NCBI RefSeq assembly: GCF_019703515.2
Contig: NC_059388.1
Span: 4,553,979 to 4,617,978 of the forward strand
Length of the DNA: 64,000 bases
Source of the DNA: Myxocyprinus asiaticus
Taxonomy: Eukaryota > Chordata > Actinopteri > Cypriniformes > Catostomidae
Direction: 5' to 3'
In this document: positions 11,512 to 22,889 of the stretch, piece after piece
Layout: each line of letters starts with the position of its first letter
How positions within the stretch are numbered: position 1 is the first letter of the stretch
Position numbers and translations under genes: made by a program
Notes under the pieces: generated by a model
Told to the model about the DNA's origin: nothing
Databases searched by the model: none
The model's input: only the letters and a program-made list of their open reading frames with translations

Positions 11512-12003
11512 TTATAGAAAGCTGTCTGATGTGAAGGAACTACCTTACTCTCTCTGCCTAGTTGGTCCTGTCTCATGCATCTGTTTGGTTGCCCATCTCT
11601 GCCCGCGTGTCGGGAGTGTGGTTGCCTTCCAGTTTGCTGAACGCTTGATCTCTGCATTCACGAGCCTTCAATGGAGAATTCTTGATCTCTGCCTGCGTGC
11701 TGGTAGAAAGATTGCCTTCCTGACTGCTGGGCGTTGTTCTCTGCACCTCATTACGCGTCAATGGAGGATTCCTACGAATCTATTCCTGACTTCCACAATG
11801 CACACACTTGTCAACGAACACACTCCCACGGATTTGCCATCGCGGGGCCATGGTGCACAAGCATCGTCAAAACCCCTTCCCGCTACTGCAGCTGGTGCCG
11901 GGATTCTCAGTGTTTGCCAGCACAGTGAAAGTTAATATTTATTGTGTATAAATCCTTTGAACTGCTCCTCTGCTCTTGGGTCTCTTTGTCTCGCTCTCTG
12001 ACA
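11512..12003 (+). repeat. 3' LTR of Ty3/gypsy-type element, 5'-truncated
   Basis: Homologous to 7855-8321 of the 5' LTR, with scattered substitutions and small indels (for example an extra cctgacttccacaatg near 11785). It starts directly after the last minisatellite units and ends CTGACA next to the CTTGT target duplication. The missing first ~330 bp are consistent with a deletion joining array and LTR. Confidence 0.82.
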
Positions 12004-12008
12004 CTTGT

Positions 12009-12306
12009 GATAGAAATCAAGTATTTTAATTACCACAGAAGTACGGCAAGTCTTAACTACCACCAAAACGTAGAATGAGAAATTTTTTCTGCAAGCGCTT
12101 TTTATGTGGAGTTCAAAGCAACGCTTGATGCTGGCATTGATGCCCTGATGCGAATCTTTGAGAGATGAGAGTTTAAGAGATGTAATGCCTATTGCAATGA
12201 ATATGTAACCTATGGGGAGACTAGTTCTTTCAATCAGTCAACCTCCCTGTTAGACTTTGAGAAACGTTTAATGTTACTTGAATTGGTGATATTTTCGTGT
12301 ATTTAC
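12009..12306. other. Copine intron between LTR element and Tc1 remnant
   Basis: About 300 bp of AT-rich sequence in which I recognise no repeat, exon or terminal inverted repeat. Confidence 0.5.
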
Positions 12307-13425
12307 TATGGCGGCCAAAAGTTTGGAATAATATACAGATTTTTCTGTTTCAGAAAAAGTGGCATTCAACTGATCACAAAGTATAGTCAGGACATTACTT
12401 ATGTAAAAAAAAAAAAAAAAATCCAGCACCATCACTATTTGAAAAAAGTCATATTTGATCAAATCTAGACAGGCCCCATTTTCAGCAACCATCACTCCAA
12501 CACCTTATCCTTGAGTAATCATGTTAAATTGCTAATTTGGTACTAGAAAATCCCTTGGCATTATATCAAACACAGTTGAAAACTATTTGGTTCGTTAAAT
12601 GAATCTTAACATTGTCTATGTGTTTGTTTTTGAGTTGCCACAGTATGCAATAGACTGGCATGTCTTAAGGTCAATATTAGGTCAAAAATTGCAAAAAAAG
12701 AAATATCTTTCTCTTGAAACTTATCAGTCAATCATTTTTTAAGGAATGAAGGCTATACAATGCTTGAAATTGCCAAAAGATTTCATACAATGGTGTACAC
12801 TACAGTCTTAAAAAAACAACAGACAACTGGCTCTAACCAGGACAGAAAGAGATGTGGAAGGCCCAGACATAACTAAACAAGAGGATAAGTACATCAGAGC
12901 CTCTAGTTTGAGAAATAGATGCCTCACATGTCCTCGGCTGACAACTTCATTGAATCCTACCTGCTCAACACCAGTTTCATGTACAACAGTAAAGAGAAGA
13001 CTCAGGGGTGCAGGCCTTTTGGGAAGAATTGAAAAGAAAAAGCCACTTTTGAAACAGAAAAATAAAAAGAAAAGAGTGTTATGGATCTTAACCCCATTGA
13101 GCTTTTGTGGGATCAACTAGACTGTAAGGTGCTACAGGAAGCGTTGGTTGAACTATCACCTGAGTATCTGGACAAACTGACAGCTAGAATGCCAAGGATC
13201 TGCAAAGCTTTCATTGCTGCATATGGAGGATTTTTTTATGAGAACTCTTTGAAGTAGTTTAAGAAGTTCTGAACATTTTTTTTTTTTTTCAAATTGTAAT
13301 AGTAATTTTTCACATTATTAATGTCCTGACTATACATTGTGATCAGTTGAATGCAACTTTGGTGAATAAAAGTACCAATTTCTTTCCATAAGAGTAAAAT
13401 CTATGCATTATTCCAAACTTTTGGC

Positions 13426-13430
<5 letters not shown>
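12307..13430 (+). mobile_element. Tc1-type DNA transposon with deleted transposase
   Basis: Terminal inverted repeats of about 25-30 bp: the left reads ggccaaaagtttggaataat, and the right is its complement (attattccaaacttttggc) at about 13406-13425. Inside is a decayed Tc1 transposase. A (TA)n array of about 50 bp starts at the right TIR. The subterminal blocks gatcacaaagtatagtcagg (left) and cctgactatacattgtgatc (right) are also inverted copies. Confidence 0.85.
12842..13258 (+). pseudogene. Tc1 transposase remnant
   Basis: The N-terminal part (12854-13120) reads GPDITKQEDKYIRASSLRNR and VKRRLRGAGLLGR, the second helix-turn-helix of the paired-type DNA-binding domain. It then jumps to DLNPIELLWDQLD and LSPEYLDKLTARMPRICKA, the C-terminal end. 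The DDE catalytic core between NKKR and DLNPIE is almost entirely deleted, and reading-frame damage is present. It cannot encode an active transposase. Confidence 0.83.
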
Positions 13431-13480
<50 letters not shown>

Positions 13481-13862
13481 GTATATAACAGCAAATTGTG
13501 AGCAATTAAAAAATCCTCTGAGTAGAGGTGTCTAGTCTAATGATCAAATTAAAGAGATAGACTCAGACTGTAGCTGTAAAAAAAGTACAACTGCGAAAAT
13601 TCCCATAGCTGATCTTCACGAATGAAGAAGCAGACATCTTTTCGAAACTGTGTAACCGATTTCTTGTCTCTGAATGTGGAAGTATTGAGAACAAGAAGCA
13701 GTCAGATAATCAGAGGTGATTTGTCAGATGAGTCAACCAGTTGATCCAGGTGCAAAGGACCACTGGTATTTATCTAAAGATATTCAATACAAAGCTATTT
13801 CCCCAACAGAGTCTGATATTGATGTTGTGAGAAGTGTGTGTGTATGTGAATGTGTTACTCAC
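13431..13862. other. TA microsatellite and unassigned intron
   Basis: A (TA)n tract at about 13429-13476 is followed by ~380 bp of single-copy-looking sequence leading to the copine exon. No other feature was recognised. Confidence 0.6.
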
Positions 13863-13966
13863 GTTCCATCCTCGTTGCTGCGGTAAAACACTAGGAAAGG
13901 GTCGGATTTGCCAAAGAAGTCCTTTTTGTCCAGTTTGTTGCCACAAAATTGCATCATCACAGACTC
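13863..13966 (-). CDS. Copine exon (start of C2B domain)
   Basis: A 104-bp exon on the minus strand encoding [13 protein letters not shown] then [18 protein letters not shown] and EDG, the first strands of the second C2 domain of copines. The SDPF segment carries the conserved Asp of the first Ca2+-binding loop, so the exon probably contributes a Ca2+/membrane-binding site. The acceptor is ctgcag at 13967-13972 and the donor gtgagt is read from 13862-13857. The frame enters at phase 0 and leaves two bases into a Thr codon, which the exon at 2044-2148 completes. It sits between a degenerate Tc1 element (12307-13430) and a split MITE (14150-16889). There are no stops or shifts, so it looks functional. 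Confidence 0.94.
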
Positions 13967-14149
13967 CTGCAGGGCGAGAATGTTTTAGAAGAAAAAGCAG
14001 GTTATGAGGGCAAAAATAGGAGTGTGCATTTAAGGCACTTAGAAGACCTGGAAAAATAATATCAGTACAAATGAGTGAAGTATTCAGGCATTGGGGGTTA
14101 AGATGGCTAACACTGTGGAAATATTAAATGGTTTGGGTGTTCACCCAAA

Positions 14150-16889
14150 ACAGTTCACCCAAAAAATTTTATTCTGTCATTATTTACTCAACTTCATGCA
14201 ATTACATTTGTACAATGAAGGGGAATTGGAGCTTTCAAGCGTCTAAAAAGGACGCAAAAGCACCATAAATGTAAGCGCAGCGTAGTTCTAGCGGGAAGAC
14301 CAGCAGCTGTACATCATCGCACCATTAGCTAGGTAACTCCTAGCCAATCACATGTAAGCCATTGCTTTATAAGCTTGCTCAATCTATCACATTGCTGTTT
14401 CAGTGTGCTAACACGGCAACATCATTCTATAGCACTGTCCGATGTCGAGTCCATTTCGCTCTCCGACTAACAACATCCAGCTATGGACACGGACTTATTC
14501 ACTGCTCTTTACCTTTTATCCAGAATCAGCAGTCCTCGCCACAACACACGTCTGCAAATTTCCGGATTTTCAGTGGGATCGCGCCCTTTCGGAATCATAA
14601 CAGACATGTTCCAACCTCTCCAGGCCACAGGAGAACCAGTGCACAGAACATCTCTGGAAGCCCGCCTTCCATCCCAACGACGCCATCTCTTCATCTCAAT
14701 TTCTGCCCGCATCAAACCCATGGGGAGTAAACAATCAGCAAACCCAGATCTTCATCCATATTTCATCCACTTAGGAGTTCTCCCTAAATCAAGCCACCGC
14801 ATCCTCAATCGGAATGCACGACCCGGCGCGGAAGGAGTGCGCTCCTCGCCAAGTCTATCAAAATCATCAGCTCAGGCAGCAGCTGATTTCCATCAAAAAT
14901 AATGATATCATATCCATCAAATGCATTCAGATTTAGTCATGGGTTTAGGCCTTCTGTTGCCTATGCTGTCTGATCATCATAACACATCTGCATCAATACC
15001 AAAAGGCAATATTTCATGTCAGCAGCACATTCGCTCTCATAGTAATGGCAGGCAACCACGCGTTCACAGCGTGATCACATGAGGGTAACTCGGTCAATGT
15101 TCACTCGCATGTCATTCACCGTGTTGCATGCCCGAGTGTTCCCCATCGGGGAATTAAGATCATTATTCAGGCATGTCATGATGTACAGTGCTCATTGTAC
15201 GGGGTCCCATCACTCCATTCAGTAAGATATCCCTGTTTTGTTGGTCACGTAGCGGGCGTTTGCCAATACAAGGTATCATCCCTATGCCCTTCTCACTAGG
15301 AAAGACAGAGCTCATGATGTGGGCACTCTGAGGGAGCATGGCATCACAGTTTAATATAGTCTTCACCAAAGTCTTGTGAAATGGTCCCTAGTGAAATAAT
15401 TAACTCATCTCATTCGGTTCAACATTTCAAGTGGTGTTCCCTACCCCAGCGCCTTCAAGGGCACATTAATGCCACTTCAAAAAATGCATTGTTTTCTTGC
15501 TCTATACATACTTCCACATTTTCATAGGAAGCACTACTGTTGCGGTGCGCCTCTGACACCTAGTGGTAGGCTCCGGACTGCATTCTCTTATTCATCATAT
15601 AATTTCATTACCAGCGCAATGCATATCACCTATATGATCAGGCCATACAGGGGGTAATTCCTTTTTCATGGCATATTTATGTTTTATTACTCATTCAGGC
15701 ATTATTAAGTGCAGTAATTTGTATCGTAATTCTTCATAAATAATTCACTTTCATCTTTGGTCGGACCATGTTTCAATCCATCATCAATTTTCAAAATTTC
15801 AAAGCTCATGAGTTTAACAGTCATGTCAGACTAACTACATTACTTTAAGTATCAACGCATTTCAGTATGATGCTGTTCACTTAATGCACGTGGTCAGGGA
15901 CGTTACATTTAGTAGCAAGTAAGCAGGTTTCGTAATCATTGGATAAAACCTGTGCCGAATCAAGCTCAATAATTTAATCTTGCTACTCTTAATTTCTGTT
16001 CCTGCTGGTAAATCATAGCCCTCCATTATTTCTTCAACTATGTTTTCAAATGCCTTATTGATTTTAAAGTTATCAGTGTTTTCGTTTTGCTCCACTCAAT
16101 ATACGTAGGTGTGCATATATATATATATATTCAAGGCAGCTCTCGTCAGCAGCAGGCAGTAGGATTCGTTCCTCTGGACATCACAGTGCCGGATAGGTGT
16201 TCTCGCAGCAGATACCGGAATTCAGTCCACTGGAACTGCATCTCATGGACCATGCATAGTCTACCGGTTTTACGGGCAAAAAAAAAAGATACATATTTAT
16301 AATTTTTTTTAAAAAAAAGCAGATATCAAAGATGCTTTCAAAATCATGCCTATTCACCCCGCTGACTGGCCCCTCTAAATTTCCATGGCAGTCAAAATTT
16401 TACTTTGCTGTCCGACTCACTCTAGCCCTCACATGGTAATTCTCTATCGAAAGGCCTATACTGGATCATTCTCAATCACATTAAGCTCCCCTTCATACTA
16501 CACCTGCCCAACGATTTCTCATCGATCACCCCGCCCCTATTTTTGGACGTTCTATTGAGCTTTTTCACAAGTTGTGTGTTCCAATCTCAAGTGGAGTAAA
16601 AAAAACCAAAACAAAAAAAAAACACGGGCCGTAAAAATAAATTAGTACAGTAACTAATTTCTTTGTAATCAGATTACATCCATTGCTGCTTTTATTATGC
16701 CTTTTCTTCCTTGTTGATGCTTGACATAAAAGCTCCAGTCCCTATTCATTATAATTGCATGAAAATGAGCAACTTGTACAACCAAAATGTCTCAATTTGT
16801 GTTTCATGAGAAAGGTCAACTGGTTTGGAACGATATGAGGGTGAGTAAATGATAACAAAATTTACATTTTTGGGTGAACTAATCCTTTA
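14150..16889. mobile_element. Fish MITE ('GGGATAGTTCACCC' family) split by a 2.4-kb insert
   Basis: The left end (14150-14271) has agttcacccaaaaaat, tcattatttactcaac and the internal ggagctttcaagcgtc. The right end (16688-16889) has gagggtgagtaaatgat and tttttgggtgaac...ccttta. Left and right parts are complementary, as in the whole-length copy at 53693-54128. The middle is displaced by the insert at 14272-16687. Confidence 0.75.
14272..16687. mobile_element. Unclassified 2.4-kb insertion inside a MITE
   Basis: Defined by the two MITE halves that flank it. It contains one open frame of 139 codons (14483-14902, plus strand, MDTDLFTALYLLSRISS...) that I do not recognise, a CG-rich first third, and an AT-rich remainder with a short TA tract at 16117 and poly-A runs. 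It may be an LTR or another non-coding retroelement part, but neither terminal repeats nor a clean target duplication could be identified. Confidence 0.45.
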
Positions 16890-17052
16890 ACTATTGTACA
16901 CAGACAGCAATGCCACATAGTCTAATCAGAAATCCATTTGACAAGTGCTTGTCAAATGCAATGATCCAGCAGGGAATGGGATAAGGTCTTTTGATCCATG
17001 TTGTGAAAGACAAATTCAACAATTACACTAGCAACATGAAGGTCTTTCTAGA

Positions 17053-17299
17053 TTTGTGTGTGTGTGTGTGTGTGTGTGTTTGGGCGGGTTTGGGTGGTTT
17101 ACAAGGACATTTTTCTAGGTTACAAACTAGTAATCACAAGGGTATTATGCTATAAATGTGGTTTATGAGGACATTTCTAGTGTCCCCATAATTCAAATCG
17201 CTTAAAAAACATACTAAACAATGATTTTTTGAAAATGTAAAAATGCAGAAAGTTTTTTGTGAGGGTTAGGTTTAGGGGGTAGGGTTAGGGGATAGAATC
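17053..17299. repeat. Dispersed fish repeat, left half (interrupted by DIRS copy 2)
   Basis: A TG microsatellite is followed by gaggacatttctagtgtccc and a G-rich gggttaggtttaggggg tract, ending at gatagaatc. The sequence resumes after the DIRS at 22964 (tacagttcatacaatatg ... tatggagagtcctcataagg). The two halves form one dispersed repeat, giving the pre-insertion site of DIRS copy 2. Confidence 0.65.
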
Positions 17300-17683
17300 G
17301 TCCTGGTAGGGAGCGAGATGTTGTGTCAATGTAGTGACACTAGGGGTCACTCTTGGGAGCCCCAAACACCTCTGCTTTTTGAAAAAAGGCCAATGGGAAT
17401 TGGCGAGTGGAATTTGCATGCCACTGCCCCGGACATACGGGTATAAAAGGAGCTGATATGCATCCACTCATTCAGGTTCAGGTAGCAAGAGGGACACAAC
17501 GATGTAGTGACACTAGCGGTCCCTATACAAAACACCACAACTAGCTGAACTGTGTTACGTGGACTGGTGGTGCAAAACGGGCAGACCACTGTGTGCCTCG
17601 TAGCCAGCGCACCAGGCCGTCACGTAACCTCCCCCAACACTCTTATGAGTGTCGAACTGTCCTTCGGGAACATTTACATTTAT

Positions 17684-17876
17684 GCATTTGGCAGATGCTT
17701 TTATCCAAAGCGACTTACAGTGCACTTATTACAGGGACAATCCCCCTGGAGCAACCTGGAGTTAAGTGCCTTGCTCAAGGACACAATGGTGATGGCTGTG
17801 GGGATTGAACCAGCAACCTTCTGATTACCAGTTATGTGCTTTAGCCCACTATGCCACCACCACTCCAACAAGTCGA
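17684..17876 (-). mobile_element. tRNA-derived SINE with L2-like 3' tail (V-SINE-like)
   Basis: Read on the minus strand it starts with a tRNA-like head: Pol III A box tggcatagtgg (17856-17846) and B box ggttcaatccc (17811-17801). It continues with a conserved middle (ccttgagcaaggcacttaac) and ends in gtaagtcgctttggataaaa followed by gcatctgccaaatgc, a tail shared with fish L2-clade LINEs. It interrupts DIRS copy 2 between ttcgggaac and aacaagtcgac, a site left empty in copy 3 (about 31683), so it inserted after copy 2. Confidence 0.85.
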
Positions 17877-18493
17877 CTGCCCAAAAAATAGGGACAGGCT
17901 AACCCAGCTGTGGCCTCTTTCAGTCTTTTTTTCTCCCCAAAAAGAGTGGAATTTGTTAACTGACTGGGGGCCATACTGTCTACGTCGGGGGGATGTCACT
18001 CCCAAGGGGAAGACACCGCGGAGACCACATCCTGCTCAGAGAAAAAAGGGGGGGGGGGTATTTTGAGTGGAAATACATCACATGATCTTACCGAGTCTTG
18101 TCGGAAGTATGTCATGTGGAGAAGTCCCATGGTAGGTCCTACCCGAGGGGGTAGGAGTTTCTATAAACATGGTGACCAGAGGCAGAAAGGCCTCTGCCCA
18201 AGGAAGATGCAGTTTACCGACAGGGAAACGATTTAGCGGAAGATATCACATGGGGTCACCTACGGGGAACCACCATATGTGGAGCACCAACCTCAGTACA
18301 GGGCCTAATTAGCACATGTACTGGGCCGGCAGCAAGTTTCTCCGCAAACTCGTCTGCCACAGGGCTAAGGAGGAAAGTCATCCAGGGATCACAACTTGTG
18401 AACACGACTGGGAGTCAAAAGCGCACGTCTTCATGTCATGGGAGGGGAAAGGCGCTATGCACATGCGGTACACCCAGCCAGCTGTCCCGAAAC

Positions 18494-19598
18494 TTACCTG
18501 TTCAGACCTGACAACACACGGGACAAAACCGGCTCAACCCGGCGATTATAGAACCTCGCAAAGGTTTTGGGTGTTACCCAGCCCGCTGCTCTGTAGATGT
18601 CTGCCAAAGAGGCGCCACTGGTCAGGGCCCAGGTGGTCCTAGTAGAGTGGGCTTGTAACCCCACGGGGGGCGGCACGTCCTGGGCGTGATATGTCATCAC
18701 AATGGCGTCAACGACCCAGTGGGTGATCCTGTTTGTAGACAGCATTTCCTTTCCGCTGTCCACCAAAGCAGACAAAGAGCTGCTCGGAGCTTCTAAAGCT
18801 CTGCGTGTGATCCAAATAGATGCATAAAGCACGCACCGGACACAACAACACCAAAGCTGGGTCTGCCTCCTCCTGGGGCAGCGCTTGCAGGTTCACTACC
18901 TGATCCCTAAACGGGGTCGTGGGAACCTTGGGCACATAGCCCGATCGGGGTCTCAGGATAATGTGAGAGTAATCCGGACCGAACTCCAGGCACGATTTGC
19001 TGACAGAGAACGCCTGCAGGTCCCCTACCCTCTTGATGGAAGTGAGCGCAGTCAGGAAGGCAGTCTTCAAAGAGAGTTTCTTAAGCTCAACTGACTCCAG
19101 GGGCTCAAAGGGAGCACCCCGTAGACCCCGAAGGACTACAGGGAGGTCCCATGAGGGCATGAGGTGTGGTCTGGAGGGATTCAACCTCCTAGCACCTCTC
19201 AGGAACCAGATGATCAAGCTGTGCTCCCCCAAATACTTCCCATCCACTGCCTCGTGATGTGCAGAAATGGCAGCTACATACACCTTCAAGGTGGAGGGGG
19301 ACAGCTGCCCCTCCAGCCTCTCCTGCAGGAAGGAAAGCACTGATCTGATTGTGCATCTCTGGGGGTCTTCGCATCGGGAAGAACACCACTTAGCGAACAG
19401 ATGCCACTTCAAGGCATACAGGCGCCTCGTAGAGGGAGCCCTTGCCTGAGTGATCGTGTCTACCACCGCAGGTGTGTCCCATCCAAGGGCCAGACGTGGA
19501 GATTCCAGAGGTCTGCCCCGTCCCTGAGAAAGGTCCTTCCTCAGAGGAATTTGTGGGGTGGGGGCTGTCACGAGGAGCGTGAGGTCCGAGAACCACAT
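18494..19598 (-). pseudogene. DIRS tyrosine recombinase (copy 2)
   Basis: The main open frame, 18708-19598 (296 codons), covers the N-terminal core-binding domain (STRRLYALKWHLFAKWC, LSPSTLKVYVAAISAHH) and the start of the catalytic domain with the first catalytic Arg in SIKRVGDLQAF. After a frameshift near 18720-18830 the frame 18494-18832 supplies the HSTR box (His-x-x-Arg) and the nucleophilic Tyr in TFARFYN. A few residues after HSTR are missing relative to copy 3 (GVVAS absent). The enzyme of intact elements would integrate the circular DNA intermediate; this copy is inactivated by the shift and deletion. Confidence 0.9.
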
Positions 19599-19766
19599 CT
19601 GGGTGGGCCAGTAGGGTGTTACTAGGATGATCTACTCCTTGTCCTCCCTGACTTTGCACAGGGTCTGTGCAAGTAGGCTCACTGGGGGAAATGCGTATTT
19701 GCGTAGTCCAGGGGGCCAGCTGTGTGCCAGCGCATCTATATCGAGGGGTGCTTCGGTCAGGGTGTA

Positions 19767-21412
19767 TCAAAGCAGGCAGTGGGAGGATTCCTGGGAAGCA
19801 AACAGGTCTACCTGTGCTCGACCGAATCGACTCCAAATCAGCTGGACCTCCTGGGGGTGGAGTCTCCTCTCTCCCCTGAGCATAAACTTTCGTAACAGCG
19901 TGTCTGCTGCGGTGTTGAGGACGCCCAGGATGTGAGTGGCTCGTAGCGACTTGAGGCGCTGGTGACTCCAGAGGAGGAGACGGCGGGCGAGTTCTGACAT
20001 GCAACGGGAGCGTAGACCATCTTGACAGTTGATGTACGCTACCGTCGCCGTGTTGTCTGTCCGGACCAACGCGTGCTTGCCCTGGACCAACGGCCGGAAC
20101 CTCCGCAGGGCGAGCAGTACTGCCAGCAACTCGAGGTAGTTGATGTGCCAATGCAGCCGCGGGCCAATCCAGGAGCCGGCAGCTGTGTGCCCGTTGCATA
20201 CAGCGCCCCAGCCCGTCTTGGAAGCATCCGTCGTAACCACGACGTGCCTGGAGACCTGCTCTAGGGGAACCCCTGCCCGTAGAAATGCAAGGTCGGCCCA
20301 AGGGCTGAAGAGGCGGTGACAGATCGGCGTGATGACCATGCGATGTGTCCCGCATATGTGCACATACGGGACACATTCAGCACGTGTCTGAAGCCAGTGC
20401 TGAAGTGGTCTCATATGCATCAACTTGAGCGGTGTGGCAACCGCTAAGGATGCCATATGCCCCAGGAGCCTCTGAAAAAGTTTCAGTGGAACCACTGTCT
20501 TCTGTCTAAACACCTTCAGACAGTTCAGCACCGACTGTGCACGCTCGTTCGTGAGGCGCGCCGTCATCGAAACTGAGTCCAACTCCAAACCGAGAAAAGA
20601 GATGCTCTGAACCGGGGAGAGCTTGCTCTTTTCCCAGTTGACCCGAAGCCCCAGTTGGCTGAGGTACGTGAGCACCAGGTCCCTGTGCGCACACAACACA
20701 TCCTGAGAGTGAGCTAGGATTAGCCAGTCATCGAGATAATTGAGGATGCGGACGCCCACTTCCCTTAGCGGGGCAAGGGCTGCCTCTGCGACCTTCGTGA
20801 AGACGCGATGGGACAAGGACAGGCCGAAGGGGAGGACCTTGTACTGGTAAGCCCGGCCCTCGAAAGCAAACCGCAGGAAGGGTCTGTGTTGAGGTAAGAC
20901 TGAGACGTGGAAGTACGCATCCTTCAGGTCTACCGCCGCAAACCAATCTTGATGCCGGATGCTCGCTAAAATGCGTCAGCATCTTGAACGGGAGTCTGTG
21001 CAAGGCCCGGTTCAGTACTCGCAGGTCCAAGATTGGCCTCAACCCACCGCCTTTCTTCGGTACAATGAAGTAGGGGCTGTAAAACCCTTTCTTCATCTCG
21101 GCCGGAGGGACAGGCTCTATCGCACCCTTCTGTAGAAGGGTAGCGATCTCCGCACGCAAGGTAGCGGCGTTCTCGCCCTTCACCAAGGTGAAGCGGACAC
21201 CACTGAACCTGGACGGGTGCCTGGTGAACTGAATCGCGTAGCCGAGTCGGACGGTCTGGGTCAACCATCACGACGGGTTGGAAAGTGCGAGCCATGCGTC
21301 CAAACTCCGGGCGAGGGGGACAAAGGGGATAATCACGTCGGACGTACCGGCGGGTGGGGCCTTGCGGCGGGGCAGAGCCTGAGGCACCACGCCGAGGGGG
21401 CTCGAACCCCAT
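19767..21412 (-). pseudogene. DIRS reverse transcriptase-RNase H (copy 2)
   Basis: Three overlapping frames (20966-21412, 20728-21264, 19767-20816) carry successive parts of one polyprotein. Visible are EPVPPAEMKKGFYSPYFIVP and LRPILDLRVLNRALH (fingers), then ILNYLDDWLILAHS with the YLDD catalytic motif, then SFLGLELDS. The RNase H domain follows: VTTDASKTGWGAV, the helix NYLELLAVLLALRRF and RTDNTATVAYIN, with its Asp/Glu/Asp residues visible. At least two frameshifts break it. The longest open piece (349 codons) spans YLDD through RNase H. On the minus strand it lies upstream of the recombinase. Confidence 0.91.
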
Positions 21413-21739
21413 GGCCGTGCTGAGTCCAGAGACATCGAAGCACTTACCTGGCTCCTGACAGCCACCATAAGATTAGTCGAGGAGGGGGGAGGAGGAACAT
21501 CGTCCCCGCAGTCCATCGGAACCAACCCGGTGTGGGCTTGTTTGTGCTACAGCTGGGCGCGCAGGGGCGTGGGGTCCGCCGCTGGAGCGCCAAACCTGCC
21601 AAAATGGGATGGTGGACGGTGGTCGTAACGACGGCACCGTAGGCCTTAGCCATCAGAGATGACGTAAACCTACAGGCCCTGGACGGGAGCTTCGGGCGCC
21701 CACACCAGGTGGTGTGCGCCTTATCCACTTGGGGATCAC

Positions 21740-22511
21740 CGAATACCCCTTGGCCGCCCCACCATCGAGGAAAGTGAGAGTGGGGGAGCTGAAAGATCGG
21801 GACCAGGTAGTAAAAGGTGCCCCCATGATCTTGTCAGCTCCTCATGCACTTCCGGGAAGAAAGGAACCGGGGCAGGGCGCGGCCGTGAGCGGAGCTCTGG
21901 GCCCAGGAACCAATCATCGAGCCATGAGGGTTCAGGGGAGAGTGGAGGGTTCCACTCTAGTCCGACGCTCGTGGCTGCCCGGGAAAGCATATCCGTCATC
22001 TCCGCATCGGCCTGAGACTGGGTGACCACACCCGAAGGGGGAAGCCCAGCCGAAGCCTCCGCGTCAGAGTGGACGAGCCCACTCTCTGATGCTGCGCTCG
22101 ATAGCTCATCATCTTTCCGGGCCCCGAAGAAGAGGTCGAACTCGCCTTGAGACGAGCATGCGGTCTCATCTGAGAGCTGACCGGGGCAAGCGAGCGTGCT
22201 GAGGAATGGGAGGTCCGTGGGGGTTTACCCGGCAGAGGTGGTCCCATTGGAGTCCCCAAATGACCCCCAGTGCTAACCAACACGGCCTCATACCCATAGG
22301 TAGAAGGACCGAGGCGGGGAGCCGCTGGGGTGGCTTGCTTTCTTACAAAGGCAAGCCGTGACCACAACGTTGCCATGGTCATGTTCTTACAATGATCCAC
22401 GAACGAAGTCTCCGTGTGGGCAGCGCCCAGACACGTAAGACAGCGATCATGGCCGTCAGAAGCGGAGAGATAATGACCGCAACCAGGAATAACACACAAG
22501 TGGAAAGACAT
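21740..22511 (-). pseudogene. DIRS gag-like ORF (copy 2)
   Basis: The likely start is the Met at 22511 (MSFHLCVIPGCGHYLSASDG), followed by HDRCLTCLGAAHTE, the zinc-finger-like N-terminus shared with the other copies. The frame stays open to about 21996 but drifts from that of copy 3, and downstream the core region (matching 35640-36160) is deleted. It is not functional. Confidence 0.72.
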
Positions 22512-22802
22512 CTTTAAAAAGACGTTCCATGTGCACCGCTCTTTTAGAATGAAAATAGACTCTTTTAGAATATACACTTTTTTTTGTTCTGCCGAAGCAC
22601 CCAGGGGCGTTCTCTGCACTCCACGGGTGCAGAGGGGGAGAAGATGCTGAAATGCGCCGTAAATCCAGCAGATGAGTTGAATGAACTCGGTGGATGAATT
22701 CAGCTCAATGAATAGAACCGAACGGCTCTGAAGAGAAAATCTGAATGAGTGGTTGCATACCAGCTCCTTTTATACCCGTATGTCCAGGGGGGTGGCATGC
22801 AA

Positions 22803-22889
22803 AAAAGTAATCTGATTATGTTACTTTCATAGTGTTGTAATTGGATTATGCTACTGATTACATTTATTAAGTAATCTGTAATGGATGTG
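22803..22889. repeat. hAT-like fragment inside DIRS right terminal repeat
   Basis: In copy 3 the right repeat after ggcatgcaa continues ataccactcgcc. In copy 2 this ~50 bp is replaced by agtaatctgattatgttact through taagtaatctgtaatggat. The replacement is the reverse complement of 25635-25721 with no mismatch that I can find over more than 80 bp. Confidence 0.8.

Larger units (their letters stand above)
7522..12003 (+). mobile_element. Ty3/gypsy-type LTR retrotransposon, internally rearranged
   Basis: The element begins TGTCACAG and ends CTGACA, and is flanked by a perfect 5-bp target duplication, CTTGT (7517-7521 and 12004-12008). The 5' LTR is full length; the 3' LTR lacks roughly its first 330 bp. 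Between them are a gag fragment, a minisatellite and a solo LTR of another element. No protease, reverse transcriptase, RNase H or integrase was found, so pol has been lost. The perfect TSD shows that the outer ends come from a single integration and that the interior changed afterwards, or that the element was mobilised in a defective state. Confidence 0.85.

Noticed and set aside
14483..14902. 139-codon frame as a possible new gene
   Set aside because: No domain, no splice context, and it is inside a repeat-flanked insertion; mentioned only within that element.
17255..17292. Telomere-like gggttaggg repeats
   Set aside because: Few, irregular units within a dispersed fish repeat whose other half lies at 22964; not a telomeric array.
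18997..20264. Plus-strand frames across DIRS copy 2 (and the equivalents in copies 1 and 3)
   Set aside because: Antisense shadows of the recombinase and RT genes on the minus strand.
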